Assembly: GCA_015478945.1 (NCBI GenBank)
Contig: JABUQX010007628.1
Coordinates: 1 to 60,000 of the forward strand
Source of the DNA: Trachelipus rathkii
Taxonomy: Eukaryota > Arthropoda > Malacostraca > Isopoda > Trachelipodidae
Direction of reading: 5' to 3'
Length of the DNA stretch: 60,000 nucleotides
Position numbers and translations under genes: made by a program
The notes under the pieces: model-generated
What the model was told of the DNA's origin: nothing
The model's database searches: none
Seen by the model: only the letters and a program-made list of their open reading frames with translations
In this document: positions 35,132 to 47,801 of the stretch, one piece after another
How the letters are laid out: the number at the start of each line of letters is the position of its first letter
Numbering within the stretch: position 1 is the first letter of the stretch

Positions 35132-35590
35132 CATCGCTATTCCACTAAACAAACCTATACCACCCAAACTAATTAGGAATAACACTCGGACACAGCACTT
35201 AACTTGTAACAAATTACATAAAAAGCATTACAACATCAGCAAACAGGAAATTAAACATTCTAATTACCAAACCAGGCACTGAGATCGAAAAAAACGAACA
35301 GATATCCATCACCATATATAAATAATTTATCCGCCCATCACTGAACTACGCTTCACCAGTATGGCATCCACTATTAACCAAGGAAAACATGAAAAAACTG
35401 TAAACAACACCAAAACGAGGCACTCAGAATTATAACAGAATGTACACTTACAACACAGAACAATACTTACACGACGAAACAAAGGTCCACTATAACAGCA
35501 CCTAGAAAGATGGCACTTAATTTTAAGCTAAAAACACAGACACTACAACACCCCTGTCAGCAATGCACTCTCCAACCTCACTCACTACCA
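35132..35590 (+). pseudogene. C-terminal fragment of a Jockey/CR1-like LINE
   Basis: In shifting plus frames, 35,325-35,560 reads FIRPSLNYASPVWHPLLTKE-like sequence, then MKKL, QNEALRIITECTL-like sequence and YTTKQ. This is the conserved tail after the RT catalytic region of Jockey/CR1-type LINEs ('IRP.L.YA.P.W', 'Q....R...G...'). The sequence is different from LINE family B. It is a short fragment with at least two slips. Confidence 0.6.
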
Positions 35591-35903
35591 GTGCCTGGAT
35601 TAAGACATTGTGGGGTCCTTGGCATTTGAAGAATTGCGAAATCCTTTTTCATGTAAATGAAATATTAAATTTACTTTTGAATACAATAATAATTTTCCAT
35701 AAATAATTAATAAACAGTAAATTTAATTTTTAACAAGCCATATATACGTTATGCAGAGAACGTCAAGTTGATTGCGTCAGTCATACAAATCAATGCGCAA
35801 AATTATGTATTGTGCTATCTAGCCATTAATTAGGCGTCGAATACTCATTGAAGAGTAGAATTTCCTTCGCTGCAATTAATACATCATACATGCTGCTGTT
35901 ATA
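35591..35903. other. Unique spacer, possibly starting with a hAT-like end
   Basis: Begins CAGTGCCTGGATTAAG, the style of a hAT terminus, but no inverted partner is recognised before the A/T repeat at 35,904. Confidence 0.35.
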
Positions 35904-35904
35904 C

Positions 35905-35936
<32 letters not shown>

Positions 35937-36072
35937 TATTATAGTATAGTAGTATATATAGTATATGATGGAAGATATATATATATATATGAGTATATAT
36001 ATTTATATAGTATAGTATAGTATATATATATAGGTATAATAATATTATATATTATAGTATTATATATTATGT
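35904..36072. repeat. Degenerate (TA)n microsatellite
   Basis: A/T block with TAGTA slips, directly before LINE family B copy 2. Confidence 0.9.
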
Positions 36073-36074
36073 AA

Positions 36075-37919
36075 GTAATTCTCCAATCTGAAAAGGGGCA
36101 ATCTCTTCGGCGCTCGCTGTTTTCCCTCGTTAACCTTCAATCCCTGGTTACGATTTCTGGTATTCCTCATGCCTGCCTCCTTCTCCTCTCTCAGGTGTCC
36201 ATAATGCCTTTGGCCTGTGATTACATTTTGACGCGGGTGCCATCGGGCTCCTCGAATCTATGAAGCGTTAGGAAGGCGGGTGGCCGGATGGCATTTCTTC
36301 TGGCCCCGAGTTTTGAGGGAGTGGTGGCTTCCGTGCTAATCTCCCGCCCTCTCGTTCAACTATATTCCTATGTCTGCATACTAACACTTTCCTCCCTCAG
36401 TGTTGGAAGCACCACATGTCCAACCTATTCCGAAATAAAGGAAGCCGCTCTGATCAAGTTTCCAACTATTGCCCTATAGCTTCTTACTTGTATTCTATCT
36501 AAGTATCTTTGAAACTCTCCTCAAAGCTCACTTATTCTTAGATCATCTGGAAATCTCATTCACTTTCTTTCCGATCGCCCGTTACGGCTTTGGGCGCTCG
36601 AGGTCTACTGGCGATAATCACTTTCCTATCTACCGATTTATGGTTTTCCCGCCTAAGTGAATCGAATCGGGGAAGACTTGCGGTGGTTGGCGCTTTGACA
36701 TAATCCAAAGCACTTTGACCGGGTATGGCACGCGTCATGCTCTCCAAGCTTCCCCTCCTTTGGGTTTTTTCCTTCTCTTTTGCTTACTTTGTCTAGTTTT
36801 CTTTCAAATCGCTCTATATCGGCTGTTGTTGATGGGGGGACTTCTTCTTCCTTTTCTGTCCATTGTGGTGTTGCCCTCAGGGTTCTGTCTTATCTCCTAC
36901 TTTATTCCTTACTTTTCATTAATTATCTTCTCACCTGCCTCATCTAACTCTATTCACTCTTATGTCGATGACTCTACCCTTCATTCTTCACTCATTTCAA
37001 TTCTGCTCCTTCTTTTACTTGTAGAATTGCCTCTCGTCTAATTCTTTCCGATTCTATTCTCGCTGATGGATAGAATTTCCGGGAGGGGTCGTCTGAACCT
37101 TGTGGAAATTCAATTCTTTACAAACTCAACTTCTACCAATCTCCTCCTCTCTAAGATACTCCAACTTTTCCTATTCCTTTCGAGACGGTTCTCCTTCGTC
37201 TCTCGCTGTCCGAAATTTAAACATCGTTGGGCTTACATAAGACAAAAAATGTCTTGGAGAATTCTCACATGCACAACGGTTGCTAGGCGGCTCAGGAAAC
37301 TGGGGAGTTCGTGGTTTTAGACTGCGCACGACTTTTTTTTCTCTATTCTCAGTTACTGCCAGTTAATACAGGGCCTGCATTGCCGCCCTTGTATGGGAGT
37401 ACTGCTCTCCATATCGTGGGGGGCTCTGGTTTCACCCGCTTTTTGGACAGGGTCGAGTCAAAGGCCAAAGGCTTATAAAGCTGTTCCTGGTACTTTCGCA
37501 GTTCACTTGACCTCTATCTTTGGCGGCGCGATGTTGGTGGCTTATCTCTATGTTATAGGTACCGATGCGGCAGGTGCTCGAGGGAGGCCTTTATCGACTC
37601 GCGACCTCCACCTTTGCGTCACTCTCGTAGTGTAACTAGGGGTTTGCGTGGTATCTGCACTCGAGTTTGTGTTGTTTGATGTATCCTAACTCCAGGCTAG
37701 TTCGGCTTGCGGTGCTTCCTTCTTCCTGCCACATCTGTTCTGTGGAATTTTTCCTTCTTTCCATACTTGGTTTACTAATGCTGAATTTAATCTCCCCCAA
37801 TTCAAAGCCTGCGTCTGTGCTTTAGTTGTTGACTTCTGAGGCGTGAAACACCCCCTCCTTGAATAGGGCTTGCCCGTGAGTGGTGGTGACGAACTGTAAA
37901 AAAAAAAAAAAAAAAAAAA
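36075..37919 (+). pseudogene. Jockey/CR1-like LINE (family B), copy 2, poly(A)-tailed and 5' truncated
   Basis: Same family and order as 27,556-29,400 but on the plus strand. GGWPDGISSG lies near 36,275. HVQPIP, then the NYRP position and a SKIFETLLKAHL-like segment lie at 36,415-36,525. RSRSTGD is near 36,600, SFGFPPS-like and SGVPQGS positions are near 36,750-36,880, and HSYVDDSTLHSS (the catalytic ADD-type box) is at 36,955-36,990. A CSPYRGGLWFHP-like tail lies at 37,400-37,440 and LDLYLWRR-like and YRYRCG-like blocks at 37,510-37,580. The 3' UTR ends in A21 at 37,899-37,919. Frames slip at least six times. The second catalytic Asp pair is preserved as VDD, unlike SDD in copy 1. The minus-strand frame at 36,556 is a shadow. 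Confidence 0.85.
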
Positions 37920-38063
37920 TATATATAATATATATACTATATATATATATATATAATATATTATATATATTATATATAATATATTATATATATATATATA
38001 TATTATATAATATATAATATTTAATTTAATATTATATATAATATATATATATATATAGTATAT
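37920..38063. repeat. Degenerate (TA)n microsatellite after the LINE tail
   Basis: A/T tract that starts directly after the poly(A). Confidence 0.9.
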
Positions 38064-38129
38064 ATAATGCTGATCACGTAATGTTATTTCAGTATAGTCA
38101 ATAAATGCTACTAATTACTAAATTAGTAT

Positions 38130-38378
38130 GTATGTATATATATATATAATATATATATTATATATATATATATATTATATTATATATATAATATAGTATA
38201 TATATATTATATATATATATATAAATATATATATATATATGATATATATTATATATATATATATAATAATATAATAATATAGTATAGTATATATATATAC
38301 TATTATATATATATGTATATATATATATATAATATATATATAAAATATATATATATGTTATATATATATAAATATAAT
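38130..38378. repeat. Degenerate (TA)n microsatellite
   Basis: A/T tract. Reading frames over it are Tyr/Ile artefacts. Confidence 0.9.
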
Positions 38379-38790
38379 TCACCTGACAGTGTTATTCCAT
38401 GTCCTGCTTTTTCTAATCCAGCAGGTGGAAATTACTCAATAGGGGTAGTTTTTATCAAGTATTTAGTTTACATCGCTGTGAGGTGTGGAAGGATGAGCAG
38501 TTAGTTACCTTATCAATACAATATAATCCCCGGTTTGATGAAGTATTCTTTCCCCCTTGTGCTCTGTTAGGCCCTACGCCCGAGTGTGGACGGGAAGAGC
38601 ACGGCAATGTCCTGTTAAGTTGGTGCTTATAGTCCACCACAGGAAGGGATTTGTCATGAGTTGCTTTTTTACGTGCCATTGGTGATGAGTAGTGGGTCGA
38701 AGCCACGTTACGCAGTCGACCTGCTAGGGCCCCAGGTTCAATCCCAGCAGGATGAATTACTCAATGGGGGTATTTTTATGAAATATATAT
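38379..38790 (+). repeat. Possible tRNA-derived SINE with a 45-bp direct repeat
   Basis: GGTTCAATCCC at 38,735-38,745 matches the RNA polymerase III B box. A convincing A box was not found, only a weak TGGGTCGAAGCC at about 38,693. The sequence CCAGCAGG..GAATTACTCAATxGGGGTA occurs at 38,418-38,462 and again at 38,744-38,786. The 83-codon minus-strand frame has no recognised motif. Confidence 0.35.
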
Positions 38791-38932
38791 ATATATAGTA
38801 GTGATATATATATACTATATATATATAATATATAGTATATATGATTTATATTATATATAAGTATATATATAAGATATATATATTATATATAATTATAATA
38901 TAGTATATATATTATATATAAATATATATGAT

Positions 38933-38972
<40 letters not shown>

Positions 38973-39045
38973 ATATATATTATATATATTTAATATATAT
39001 ATATATATGATATTTTATAATTTATAAATATATATATATATATAA
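38785..39045. repeat. Degenerate (TA)n microsatellite
   Basis: A/T tract. Confidence 0.9.
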
Positions 39046-39480
39046 TTTCGGAGCGTTTTTAAATTAATGTTTTTTTTTTTTTTTTGTATCGGATGTAAAA
39101 AAAATTTAAAAAATTTAAAATTTTTTTGTTAATTATTTGGGTTAATTTGTATGTATTTATAACAATCGAATCGCTGATTATCGTAAAAATTGTGAATGGA
39201 AAAAGATAATTAATGATTTGATATATCAAATGTAATCGTGAAAAAAAACCATCGGATAGGTGTTATCTCCTAAAGAACGAATAAAGGCCTAATTTTCTTA
39301 ACAGGTTGAAATTTTCGGAGGCGTTATTTTTATAATTTTATTGAAACTTAACACTAAAATGTACGAAAATCAATAAAAAAAACTTCAATAATTGTTGTTG
39401 ATTACTGGACTTTTGTATTTATTAAATGTTTATAGGATTTGTTAAGAAGCATGCCTTAATAATGAAATATTATATAAGTA
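39046..39480. other. AT-rich spacer, nothing recognised
   Basis: Homopolymer-rich sequence without frames or repeats. Confidence 0.5.
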
Positions 39481-39945
39481 ATAATAATTAATAATGAATT
39501 GAGATGAATATGATAATAATAATAATATTATATAATTAATGAATATTAAAAGTATGATATATGAATAATATATCATAATATATATAAAAGTATGACTTTT
39601 GAATCTAAATAAGTACTATAATAGATAATAAATTAATAATAATATATAATGAATAATATATAATAATAATGATATAATGATATATATACTATAATAATAA
39701 ATAATAATGATATGATAATAATATATATAATAATTAATAATAATAATAAATAATAATTAATGAATAATATATGGATATAATATCAGATATGATAATAATA
39801 GAGTGAATAGACACTAAATAAGGTATGAATAATTGAGTAATACATAATAATAAAATGTATAATAATATAATAATTACTAATAATATAATAATAATCAATA
39901 TAATGAATAATTATACTTAATAATAATGATAATAATATATAAACT
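39481..39945. repeat. Degenerate (TAA/ATA)n tract
   Basis: About 460 bp of irregular AATAATA words with GAAT/ATGA interruptions, likely a decayed trinucleotide repeat. Confidence 0.8.
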
Positions 39946-39959
39946 CCCTTAAACAAAGA

Positions 39960-41900
39960 TCCGTCTAAAACGTCACAGAATTTTTAGTAATGAAAAGGAA
40001 AAAGTACAGAATACAGAGGCAGCTTTAACCTTGAAAGAAAATTTTCTACCAAATTTTTTTGCTCCTAGACAAGTTCCCTATGCTATAAAACCTCTAGTAG
40101 AAGTAGAGATAAAGAGATTAAAGAGTGAAGGAACATGGGAAAGAGCAAGTCATTCAGAGTGGGAAACTCCTTTAGTTCCAATAGTAAAAAAAGATGAAGT
40201 TAGTATTCACATTTGCAGTGATTATAAAGTCACAGTAGATTCTCAGCTTAAAGTAGAACAGTATTCTCTTCCTAGGTCAGAAAATATTTTTGTACAATTA
40301 GGTGCGTGTTCTGTCTTTTTTAAAATAGATCTTCGTCAAGCATTTTTACAACTACCTCTTCTTGAGGAGTAACAAAATTTATGTACTTTAAGTACCCATT
40401 TGGGACTATTTATACCAAAGAATTTGTCATATGGTATAGCCAGCAGACCTGCATTATAAGAAAGACATATGGATAAAACATTTAACTGTTTAGAAGGCAC
40501 ATTTTGTTCTATTGAAGACAGTTTGATAGCCGGTAAAAATGAAATTGAACATAATGATAGGTCAGAAAAGGTTTTGCAGAAAATAAAGAAATGTGGATGG
40601 AGGTTGAAAAAGCCAAATTCCAATTTTAAATAGATAATAATAATTCAAAAGGGATTCATAAACGGATGGTAAAATTAACACGATAAAATCCATGATACCT
40701 CTAAATGATGTGCAACATTTAAAAGCATTTTTGGGTTTTTTAAATTTTGTGGTAGTTTTGTACCAAATTTGGCAACATTAACATCACCATTATATAATAA
40801 TCTCTTAAAGAAAAATAGCACTTAGATTTGGAATGACGATTGTGAAATTTCCCTTAACAATATTAAAAGAGCACTAGTATCCCCAAAATTTTTCACGCTT
40901 TTTCATCCAAAGTTAAATTTAAACTGATTTGACATTCCTCTAATGTGGGTCTGGGTGAGGTATTGTCACATGTTATGTCTGACGATACTGAAAAACCAAT
41001 AGGTTATGAATCCAGAACATTATCAAATGTATAGAGAAATTATTCGCAAATTGATAAGGAGGCGTTAGCTTTCATATTTGGTGTTAAGAAATTTCATATA
41101 GCAGAGGTGGGAGATCCTTTTACCATCATATCAGTACAACTTGGTGTACAAAGCTTCAATCAAATAGGGAATACTGATGCACTTTCGAGACTCTCAGCGG
41201 AAATCATAATAATGAGAATGATAAAAATGTTTCTCTTATTGTAGCTGCAGAAAACTAAGTATCGATAGAGAAAATTGCAAAGCATTCAGAAATGATATCT
41301 TATTGGTAAAAATACACAGAAGCCTAATTTCAAATATTACTTTGGAAGAATCTGAAGAAGCAAAACCTTATTTACAATATTGGTCAGATTTAAATACAGA
41401 TCAAGAATGTGTTTGTTCTGCGAGGGGCTCGTGTACTTATCTCTAATCAATAAGAAAAGATGTTTTGGAAGATTTTATGAAGAGCATTTAGGAATGGTTA
41501 GAACAAAAACTCTTCAGGCTTTCCCTCGGAGAGGAACAGAATGCTCTCGTGCTAAAGCAATATTAGACGAGTTTAACCATAGTTATCATCGAGTTACAGC
41601 AGACACCTGAGAGTCAGTTTTTGTCTAATGTCGGTAAAGCTCCATTAAAAGAACAAACATGGAGTCCGAAGAGTAATAATTACGAACCATTTAAGAAAGG
41701 TGATTTTGTTCTTAAGGTAATTTAAAAGGCCATGCAGTAAGGAGTAAGTTACCTAATAAATTTCATGGTTTGTATCAGGTTGTGAATATTTATAATACTA
41801 AAGTGATGCATGATATAAAATACAAGTATAGAGGCACTTTGTTGAAAAGAATCCATAATAATCATATTAAGAAATGGTATGAGACACCACCTAACTAAGG
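39960..41900 (+). pseudogene. Ty3/gypsy LTR-retrotransposon pol remnant
   Basis: The first frame (40,031-40,372) has the N-terminal RT signature. It reads RQVPYAIKPLVEVEIKRLKS, HSEWETPLVPIVKK, ICSDYKVTVD, QYSLPRSENIF and FFKIDLRQAFLQL, with the first catalytic Asp in 'KIDLRQA'. Later frames give STHLGLF, a segment SLIAGKNEIEHNDRSEKVLQ where the YxDD box should be (here IED, so disrupted), SIFGFFKFCGSFVPNLATLT, RNYSQIDKEALAFIFGVKKF-like RNase H sequence (about 41,032-41,100), a DALSRLSAE end near 41,182 and an EEHLGMVRTKT integrase N-terminal segment (41,480-41,510). The integrase core is missing. The tail at 41,690-41,880 (EPFKKGDFVL, HGLYQVVNIYNT, NHIKKWYE) is the usual pol C-terminus. No LTRs, gag or protease are seen. 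Confidence 0.85.
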
Positions 41901-42022
41901 AAAATTAAGTTAGCCAAACAGTGGAAGATTCAGACTTAGATACCGAAGGTTTCGATCTAAGTAAGGAAAAGGATATGTTTCAGTTAAATTCAAAGAAACT
42001 CTAGAGGTTTCAGATATGTGTA

Positions 42023-42115
42023 TTATATATATATAATATATATATATGGGTGATATATACATATATATATAGAGTATTTATATTTGTTATTATATTTTTG
42101 TGTACTATATATAAT
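42023..42115. repeat. Short (TA)n microsatellite
   Basis: Interrupted A/T tract after the gypsy remnant. Confidence 0.8.
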
Positions 42116-43855
42116 ATTATTAGAGTAGGTGTGGTTTGATAGGAATAGATTTAGTATATAGCCACGTATATATTAGGCCCATGTTAAAAAGTGGACCTGC
42201 TAGATTTCTTCGAGATGGTGAGGAGTAACCAGGTCTTAAGGTTTGTATCATTTCAACAAAGTACAAAGTACTTAAATTCAACACTTAAAAATGAGACGTT
42301 TGGTTAGCATGAAAAAAAAAAAAATGATATTTTTTTTTGCTCAAGAAAATTCTCATTTGTGCAGTTTTGTCAATTTTAAATGGGTATAGTTTAGACAAAT
42401 TCTTTTCGAGTTTTTGATTGTGTTCGAGGATACAGGTATACCATGTTTTTGGTTGTTTGACTTCCTTGTTGCTCTGGTTGTTTTCTTGCTTCCACATCAA
42501 TCTGTACGATTCCATAGTTTTCGAAACGCTGATGTTAAATTAGCACTTATTCCTTTGATTCACTAGATTGTGGGCCAGATAATGACAAGCCGTTCTTACA
42601 AGATCTTTTTTTCCGATTCACTAATTATTTGAAAATATTTTTAGTGCTTTAAATTGTAAAAACGTAAATATTTTTTTTACATTTTACTTTGCTGGTGCCT
42701 TAGACATTCAGAACCTCAGTCCATTCATTTTCCCTATTTGTTTTTCTCTCGGATCCAAGAGTACCCTTTGGCATTACTTGTGTATACAGTGGATAGCTTA
42801 TATTATACTTAACAAAATTGAAAAAAGCAGGTAAATCAAAAACATATATAGTGTACAAGGGTGCAAGCTGAAAAGGAAAGGAATTAGCATGGTGAGAGAC
42901 GATAATGACATAGCGGGTTTATTCGGGGTTTCTCACAAGTAATAAACCCGAAAAACCCCGGGCCCACTGGGCCTTTTTCAAAGAAAGTGGTGTTTTATTT
43001 GCCAATCTTATAGATCAAGTATCGTCTATTCTTTCATAATTTATATTTAAGTGTCATCACTATTAGAATAATAGGAATGAAATCTAATTACTACTTAAAA
43101 AACTCTGACTTCACAATTTGCAATGTTTTGGATGAAACCTTTTAATTTTAGAACCAATGAAAGTTTGAACTTCATATTCTATTATACGGAAGACTTATTT
43201 ATAATTAGCATTTAGCTTTCAGCAGCTTCTCTAGAGATATAAGATCTACTTGACGCTGTATCGATTAAACATTCTGAAAGACTTTTTCTTTCCATTGAAA
43301 AACCATTTATTTAAGAAGTGGTGAGTGCGGAATATTATTCATTCTCTAAACTTTGATGAAAAGTTATGCAATGATTGGTCGTTGTATTTACCACCTCAAC
43401 TATTAATTAACATTACTTATCAATGTGTTGTATGTGTGATCTACTTCCACATTTACACGGAAACCTCATTTTATTATTTTTACCAAAAACTTGGTGATTG
43501 TGGATGATTGCCAAGCATCACTTTTCGCATAACCAACTCTTTACTCTATTATTCTGCCTTCAAAATTGCCTATTACACAGGATATTAGTCATAAAAAAGG
43601 TAGGCAAAAAAAAAGTTTTTCAAGTTAACTCAACGCGATGGTTCAGCATAATAATTAAGGCTGTATTACAATTATTTCTGAGGTGTTTTTTCGTAGCTTA
43701 TGCTAATATTTTTATTTTTACTTTTTGAGAGGAGACATACTTTTATATGTTCATTTCTGAGTGTAAAACTAGTACTTAATTAAGGTTTTTTAATATCCTG
43801 ATAATTGTTTCAAGAATTTCAATTTAATATCAGGATAGGGATTGTTGCGGGGCTA
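42116..43855. other. Gene-free stretch with a small hairpin
   Basis: Unique AT-rich sequence. At about 42,916-42,958 GGGTTTATTCGGGGTTT is followed by an inverted AATAAACCCGAAAAACCCC, a small hairpin with about a 9-base loop. Reading frames of 60-76 codons at 42,285, 43,325 and 43,498 have no recognisable motifs. Confidence 0.45.
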
Positions 43856-43859
43856 CTTT

Positions 43860-44790
43860 TCTGTATCAGGTCCTTCTAAATACCTTTTAGGTTAGGGCTT
43901 TTTTTTTAACTACTTAATAATGTGACAGACAACAACAGCCTGGACTCTTTGAGATTGTAAAATCCAATTTATGCACTTTAAGATCGTAAATAATAGCCCT
44001 GATTTTATTTAATGCATTTTTTAAGGATATAAAATCTTTATCATATTTTGGTATTCTATATTAATAGCTATCAAAGAGGCAAACAAGTCATTTGTTATAG
44101 TTGTTACATCCAAATATTCAGCTTTCAACAATTCTAATGCTTTTCTCTAAGGAACAGGTAAGCGACATGAAAACTTAGAGGATAGTCCCTCAGAAAATTG
44201 AAAGGTGAATGTGTATGACAGAATCATTAAGTTGTAGGGTTATGTCCACAATATTCATAAACTTGATTTAAAAAAACTTTGAAACTATTTATTTTTTATT
44301 TATAAATTTCCATCAAAAAGGGAGAACAACTTGGCTCTATTGTTGGGCAATTTTATTCATTAGTAGTAGTGGATCAATGTTATTTTATTAGGCTATCACA
44401 TATAAATTTAGTCAAGATTATTAGGTATTTAGGTTCTGTTTTATTATTCAGTCCCTTGCTTTACTTAAAATAAATTCATTAAAAACACTTAATTTAATTT
44501 CTAATTCTTTAAATTAATAATCACTTTGATGTTCTTTCTATTTCAGAGTTCATATTTAGGCCTTCAAGCTCAGATTCCATCAAAACATTAATCATGCTTT
44601 CATCAATTTCTTTGATTTTTAACATCAAATTATTTATTTCATTTATTGAGATTTGCAAAAAATAATACCCAAACTGTCATTAGTTTTTAATTCATTCAAT
44701 TTATTTATTATTTTAGTAATGCGAGTCTTTATATTAGACCTCAACTTTTTAAATTTGATAAATTTGTCCATTTTGTTCAAAAATGCTTAA
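43860..44790 (-). pseudogene. Possible BEL/Pao-like retrotransposon fragment
   Basis: On the minus strand 44,500-44,775 gives FIKFKKLRSNIKTRITKIIN, then LNEL, then INNLMLKIKEIDESMINVLM and SELEGL. This is the coiled start typical of BEL/Pao-type polyproteins. 43,940-44,150 gives LLKAEYLDVTTITNDLFASL, then NALNKIRAIIYDLKVHKLDF in another frame, like the DUF1759-type region that follows in those proteins. Between them there is a readable but slipped LFSLFDGNL. No protease, RT or LTR is seen. The family call is by pattern memory only. Confidence 0.4.
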
Positions 44791-46890
44791 TTCTAAAATA
44801 TTTGGTTATAAATATACCTGATATTGTGTCACCAATGTGAATTAAAAAATATATAGGCCTACAACTACCCTAGGCTTTCAAAAAACTTTTGTCAAAAACT
44901 GAATTTCAGTCCTAGGGTAGCCTATATTACAAAAACACTATTTTTTTATTTTCATTTAAATTTACCAATTTTTCTATGAAAACGCACACACACTGCTTTG
45001 TTTATATTACAAAACATTAATGAAGTGGTAATATTGATGTATTATTTATTTTATTACAAATAATTTAGCTTCAATAATTTGCAGATCAAATTTAAAGTAC
45101 ATTAATTAATAACAGAATGACAAGAAAAAACTGAATATATTAATGTGAAATTCAAAATCATTTTAATGATTAAAAACAAGAAAAAGATCGATACTTTTAA
45201 ATGATATCGTTATTATAATCGATATCACGAAAATATCGATTATTTGGAAAAAATGATATTATAATTATATTCTGCGATTATTGAATTTAATGAATATAGG
45301 CAATGCTTAAAATCGATTATCCTATTTAACTATAAAAAAATACTATTTACAAAACCTTTCACCATACAATGGAATTCCCTACCATTTTGAACACGTGATT
45401 TAATTTATTGCGCCACATTCAACGCATGACGCAGAACTTTGATTTATAACATATTAAGTATTCAATTCAACAAGATCTAATATTTTTATGACAAATTTCC
45501 CCTATAAAACTGAATAACTTTCAAATTATTAATTTAAATAATTATTTAAAATTACTTCAGTTTTCTTTTATTCATGAAATGTTATAAACACCAAAGCTTT
45601 CTTTTGTAAACAAATTTTTCAATCGTCTAAGGCTTTGAAAGTAACCTTTTTAAAATTAAGTAAAGCGATCAACATAAATCGCAAACTGCCCTTTCAATTT
45701 TTCAAAAAATTATATTTTTTCATAGATTTTTCGATAGAAGGGACTCAGATATAGAGCTGAAAGTTTTGGGCTGTTACACTAAAGTACTAATATATTGGTA
45801 AAGAAATAGAGAATATATTTACCTTTAATAATTGTTCTTCCGGTTGACGATTTTCGAAGTTCATTAGAGTTATTAGAGTAAACGATTGGAAGGCCTTCCT
45901 AAATACTCATTTGGATATCCATGAATAAAATGGACAAAAATTAAGACAGTTATTCAGAACAAGAAGATGATTAATTATTACGGATAGGAATTTCCAAAGG
46001 TTTTTGAAAGGGTTTCTTCTCATTTTAAAGGACTCGTTAATCCTTACTTTAATTAACTTAAACTTTATAGCAACGTTAACTTTAACCGTCCTTAAAGAAG
46101 CCTGTGATCGAAGTGGCAACTAACTTAATTGAAAAACTGCCGTGATTCAGATTTAATTAACATTAATAAAAAAGAAAGACAACTTATGTTTGATCTTCTT
46201 TCACTTTAAATTACTAAATGGAGTGTATTTTAAATACATAATACACAATACTAGGTTCTATAGCAGATCGTTTGACTAGCGCAATATGGAGTGAGTACAC
46301 AATACAACAATTCGTGAGTTGACCGTAAGTACGTAAAGACCGGCATAGCTGTTCGAAATACTGGAAATTTTATACTGGAAAATTCATATACTGACCGACA
46401 GTTCGTTGGTGTCATGTGACCTGGACGGATGAATATTACTGGCAATATTTAAGGGTATCGAAATTTTATCGTGTGATTTATTATATTCCTGCTGTTTAAC
46501 CTATTTAGATGCTTACGAAAAAAGTGATGATCAATTGGGTCATGGAATAAGTTTTCGCATCCAATGGTTGTCAATAGAGGATTTTCATAAATTCCCCGAT
46601 TGGGAATTAATGCCTTTCTTTTTACAAGTTCTTTTTTTTTCTGGTGATGTAGAACTGCGCATGGCACCTCTAATAAGTTATAAAATGACAACAAGAAACC
46701 TATAAGAGCTCATGTGTTACTTAGGTTGACTAAAAGCTGATCCGGTACTTAAAAGGCGCGTGCTGATAAACAATGTGAAACAGACAAACCAGGATGATAG
46801 TTCAGACTTTTGACTGACATTGGACTGGGAAGTGGGAGGTAATGCGAGGTCAGGCTCATGTGAGTTTGTCCCACTCCCTCGTACCCCTCC
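44791..46890. other. Gene-free stretch
   Basis: AT-rich unique sequence. At about 45,187-45,245 words such as ATCGATA and GATATCG recur in both orientations, suggesting a small decayed palindromic element end. Minus-strand frames at 45,907, 46,251, 46,449 and 46,749 (61-81 codons) show no family motif, and I do not call them genes. Confidence 0.45.
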
Positions 46891-46949
46891 CTACACCAGT
46901 CTAAGTATGCAAATGAATGGTCGTAACAGTGCAATTTTGTTTTTGTAAA

Positions 46950-47039
46950 GATCCCTTCAGTCTTTTTAATTACCCCTCATCAATTCCATATTTCCCCATG
47001 GGGGTAATTACCCCCAGGTTAGGAATCGCTGCTCTAGAG
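46950..47039 (-). mobile_element. One terminus of a hAT-like element
   Basis: Read on the minus strand the end is CAGCGATTCCTAACCTGGGG, then GTAATTACCCCCATGGGG. This is the common CAGCGGTTCTxAACCTGGGG style of hAT termini. It is followed at 47,032-47,039 by CTCTAGAG, a typical 8-bp hAT target. The opposite end and second target copy were not located, so the element's extent is unknown. Confidence 0.5.
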
Positions 47040-47790
47040 TCTAGATCTTTCATTCTCTTTCTGGAAAGGATTGCAGCAAGATTTTTGCAGAAAACTATAT
47101 TTTTGCAAAAGACAGATGCTTCATAATGCAAACAGATAGTATAGGCGTTTCATTGAATTCTATGCCACTTCGTCTCCTTAATAGCTCCTGATTTTTCATG
47201 TGAAAGAATAAGTGGTTTTTTTAATCCAGTTCTTACTAACATGCAGTTAGCAGTGACCAAGTTCTAGAGTATAATTAGACTGTATCCAATAGCGCGATAT
47301 AATTTCAATCTTTCACTTGCGTCACATTTTTAGTTAACATTGTTTGAGCAAAATGCTTTTAACTATGAATTAATGTTATTATTTATTTGTTAATGTACTA
47401 AAGTTGATCCAACAAATGTTTTAAATATGCTTCAAACTTCCATTCAATGAAATATTGCAAATAAAAAATGTATTATTATCATGAGGAATAGAGCCTTTTT
47501 GGATTTAATATTTAAAATATTGAAAGTTAATACTAATGGATGTTACTAGTAAATTGGCTTTTAGTATACTTTGAATATGTAGAATTAAACCTTCATATAA
47601 TATTGGTGACCGTTTTAATATTTGATAATTTTAAATTTATACTTAATCCCGAATAATTGTTAAATACTACTCAGAATTCGGCCATTATGTTGTATGAGGG
47701 GTTGGACCAAAACTGGAAACATGTTTTTAGTACAATGAAAAGCATGTCTTTCGAATGGTGGTTTATTAGAAAAGAGTCAGAAAATATAAC
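47040..47790. other. Spacer, nothing recognised
   Basis: Unique AT-rich sequence without frames or repeats of note. Confidence 0.5.
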
Positions 47791-47801
47791 ACAGTCAGAA
47801 A

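Noticed and set aside
38735..38745. B-box sequence as a functional tRNA gene
   Set aside because: No A box at the right distance and no cloverleaf. At most a SINE remnant.
46449..46694. 81-codon minus-strand frame
   Set aside because: No family resemblance and no neighbouring coding evidence. The length is within chance for this stretch.
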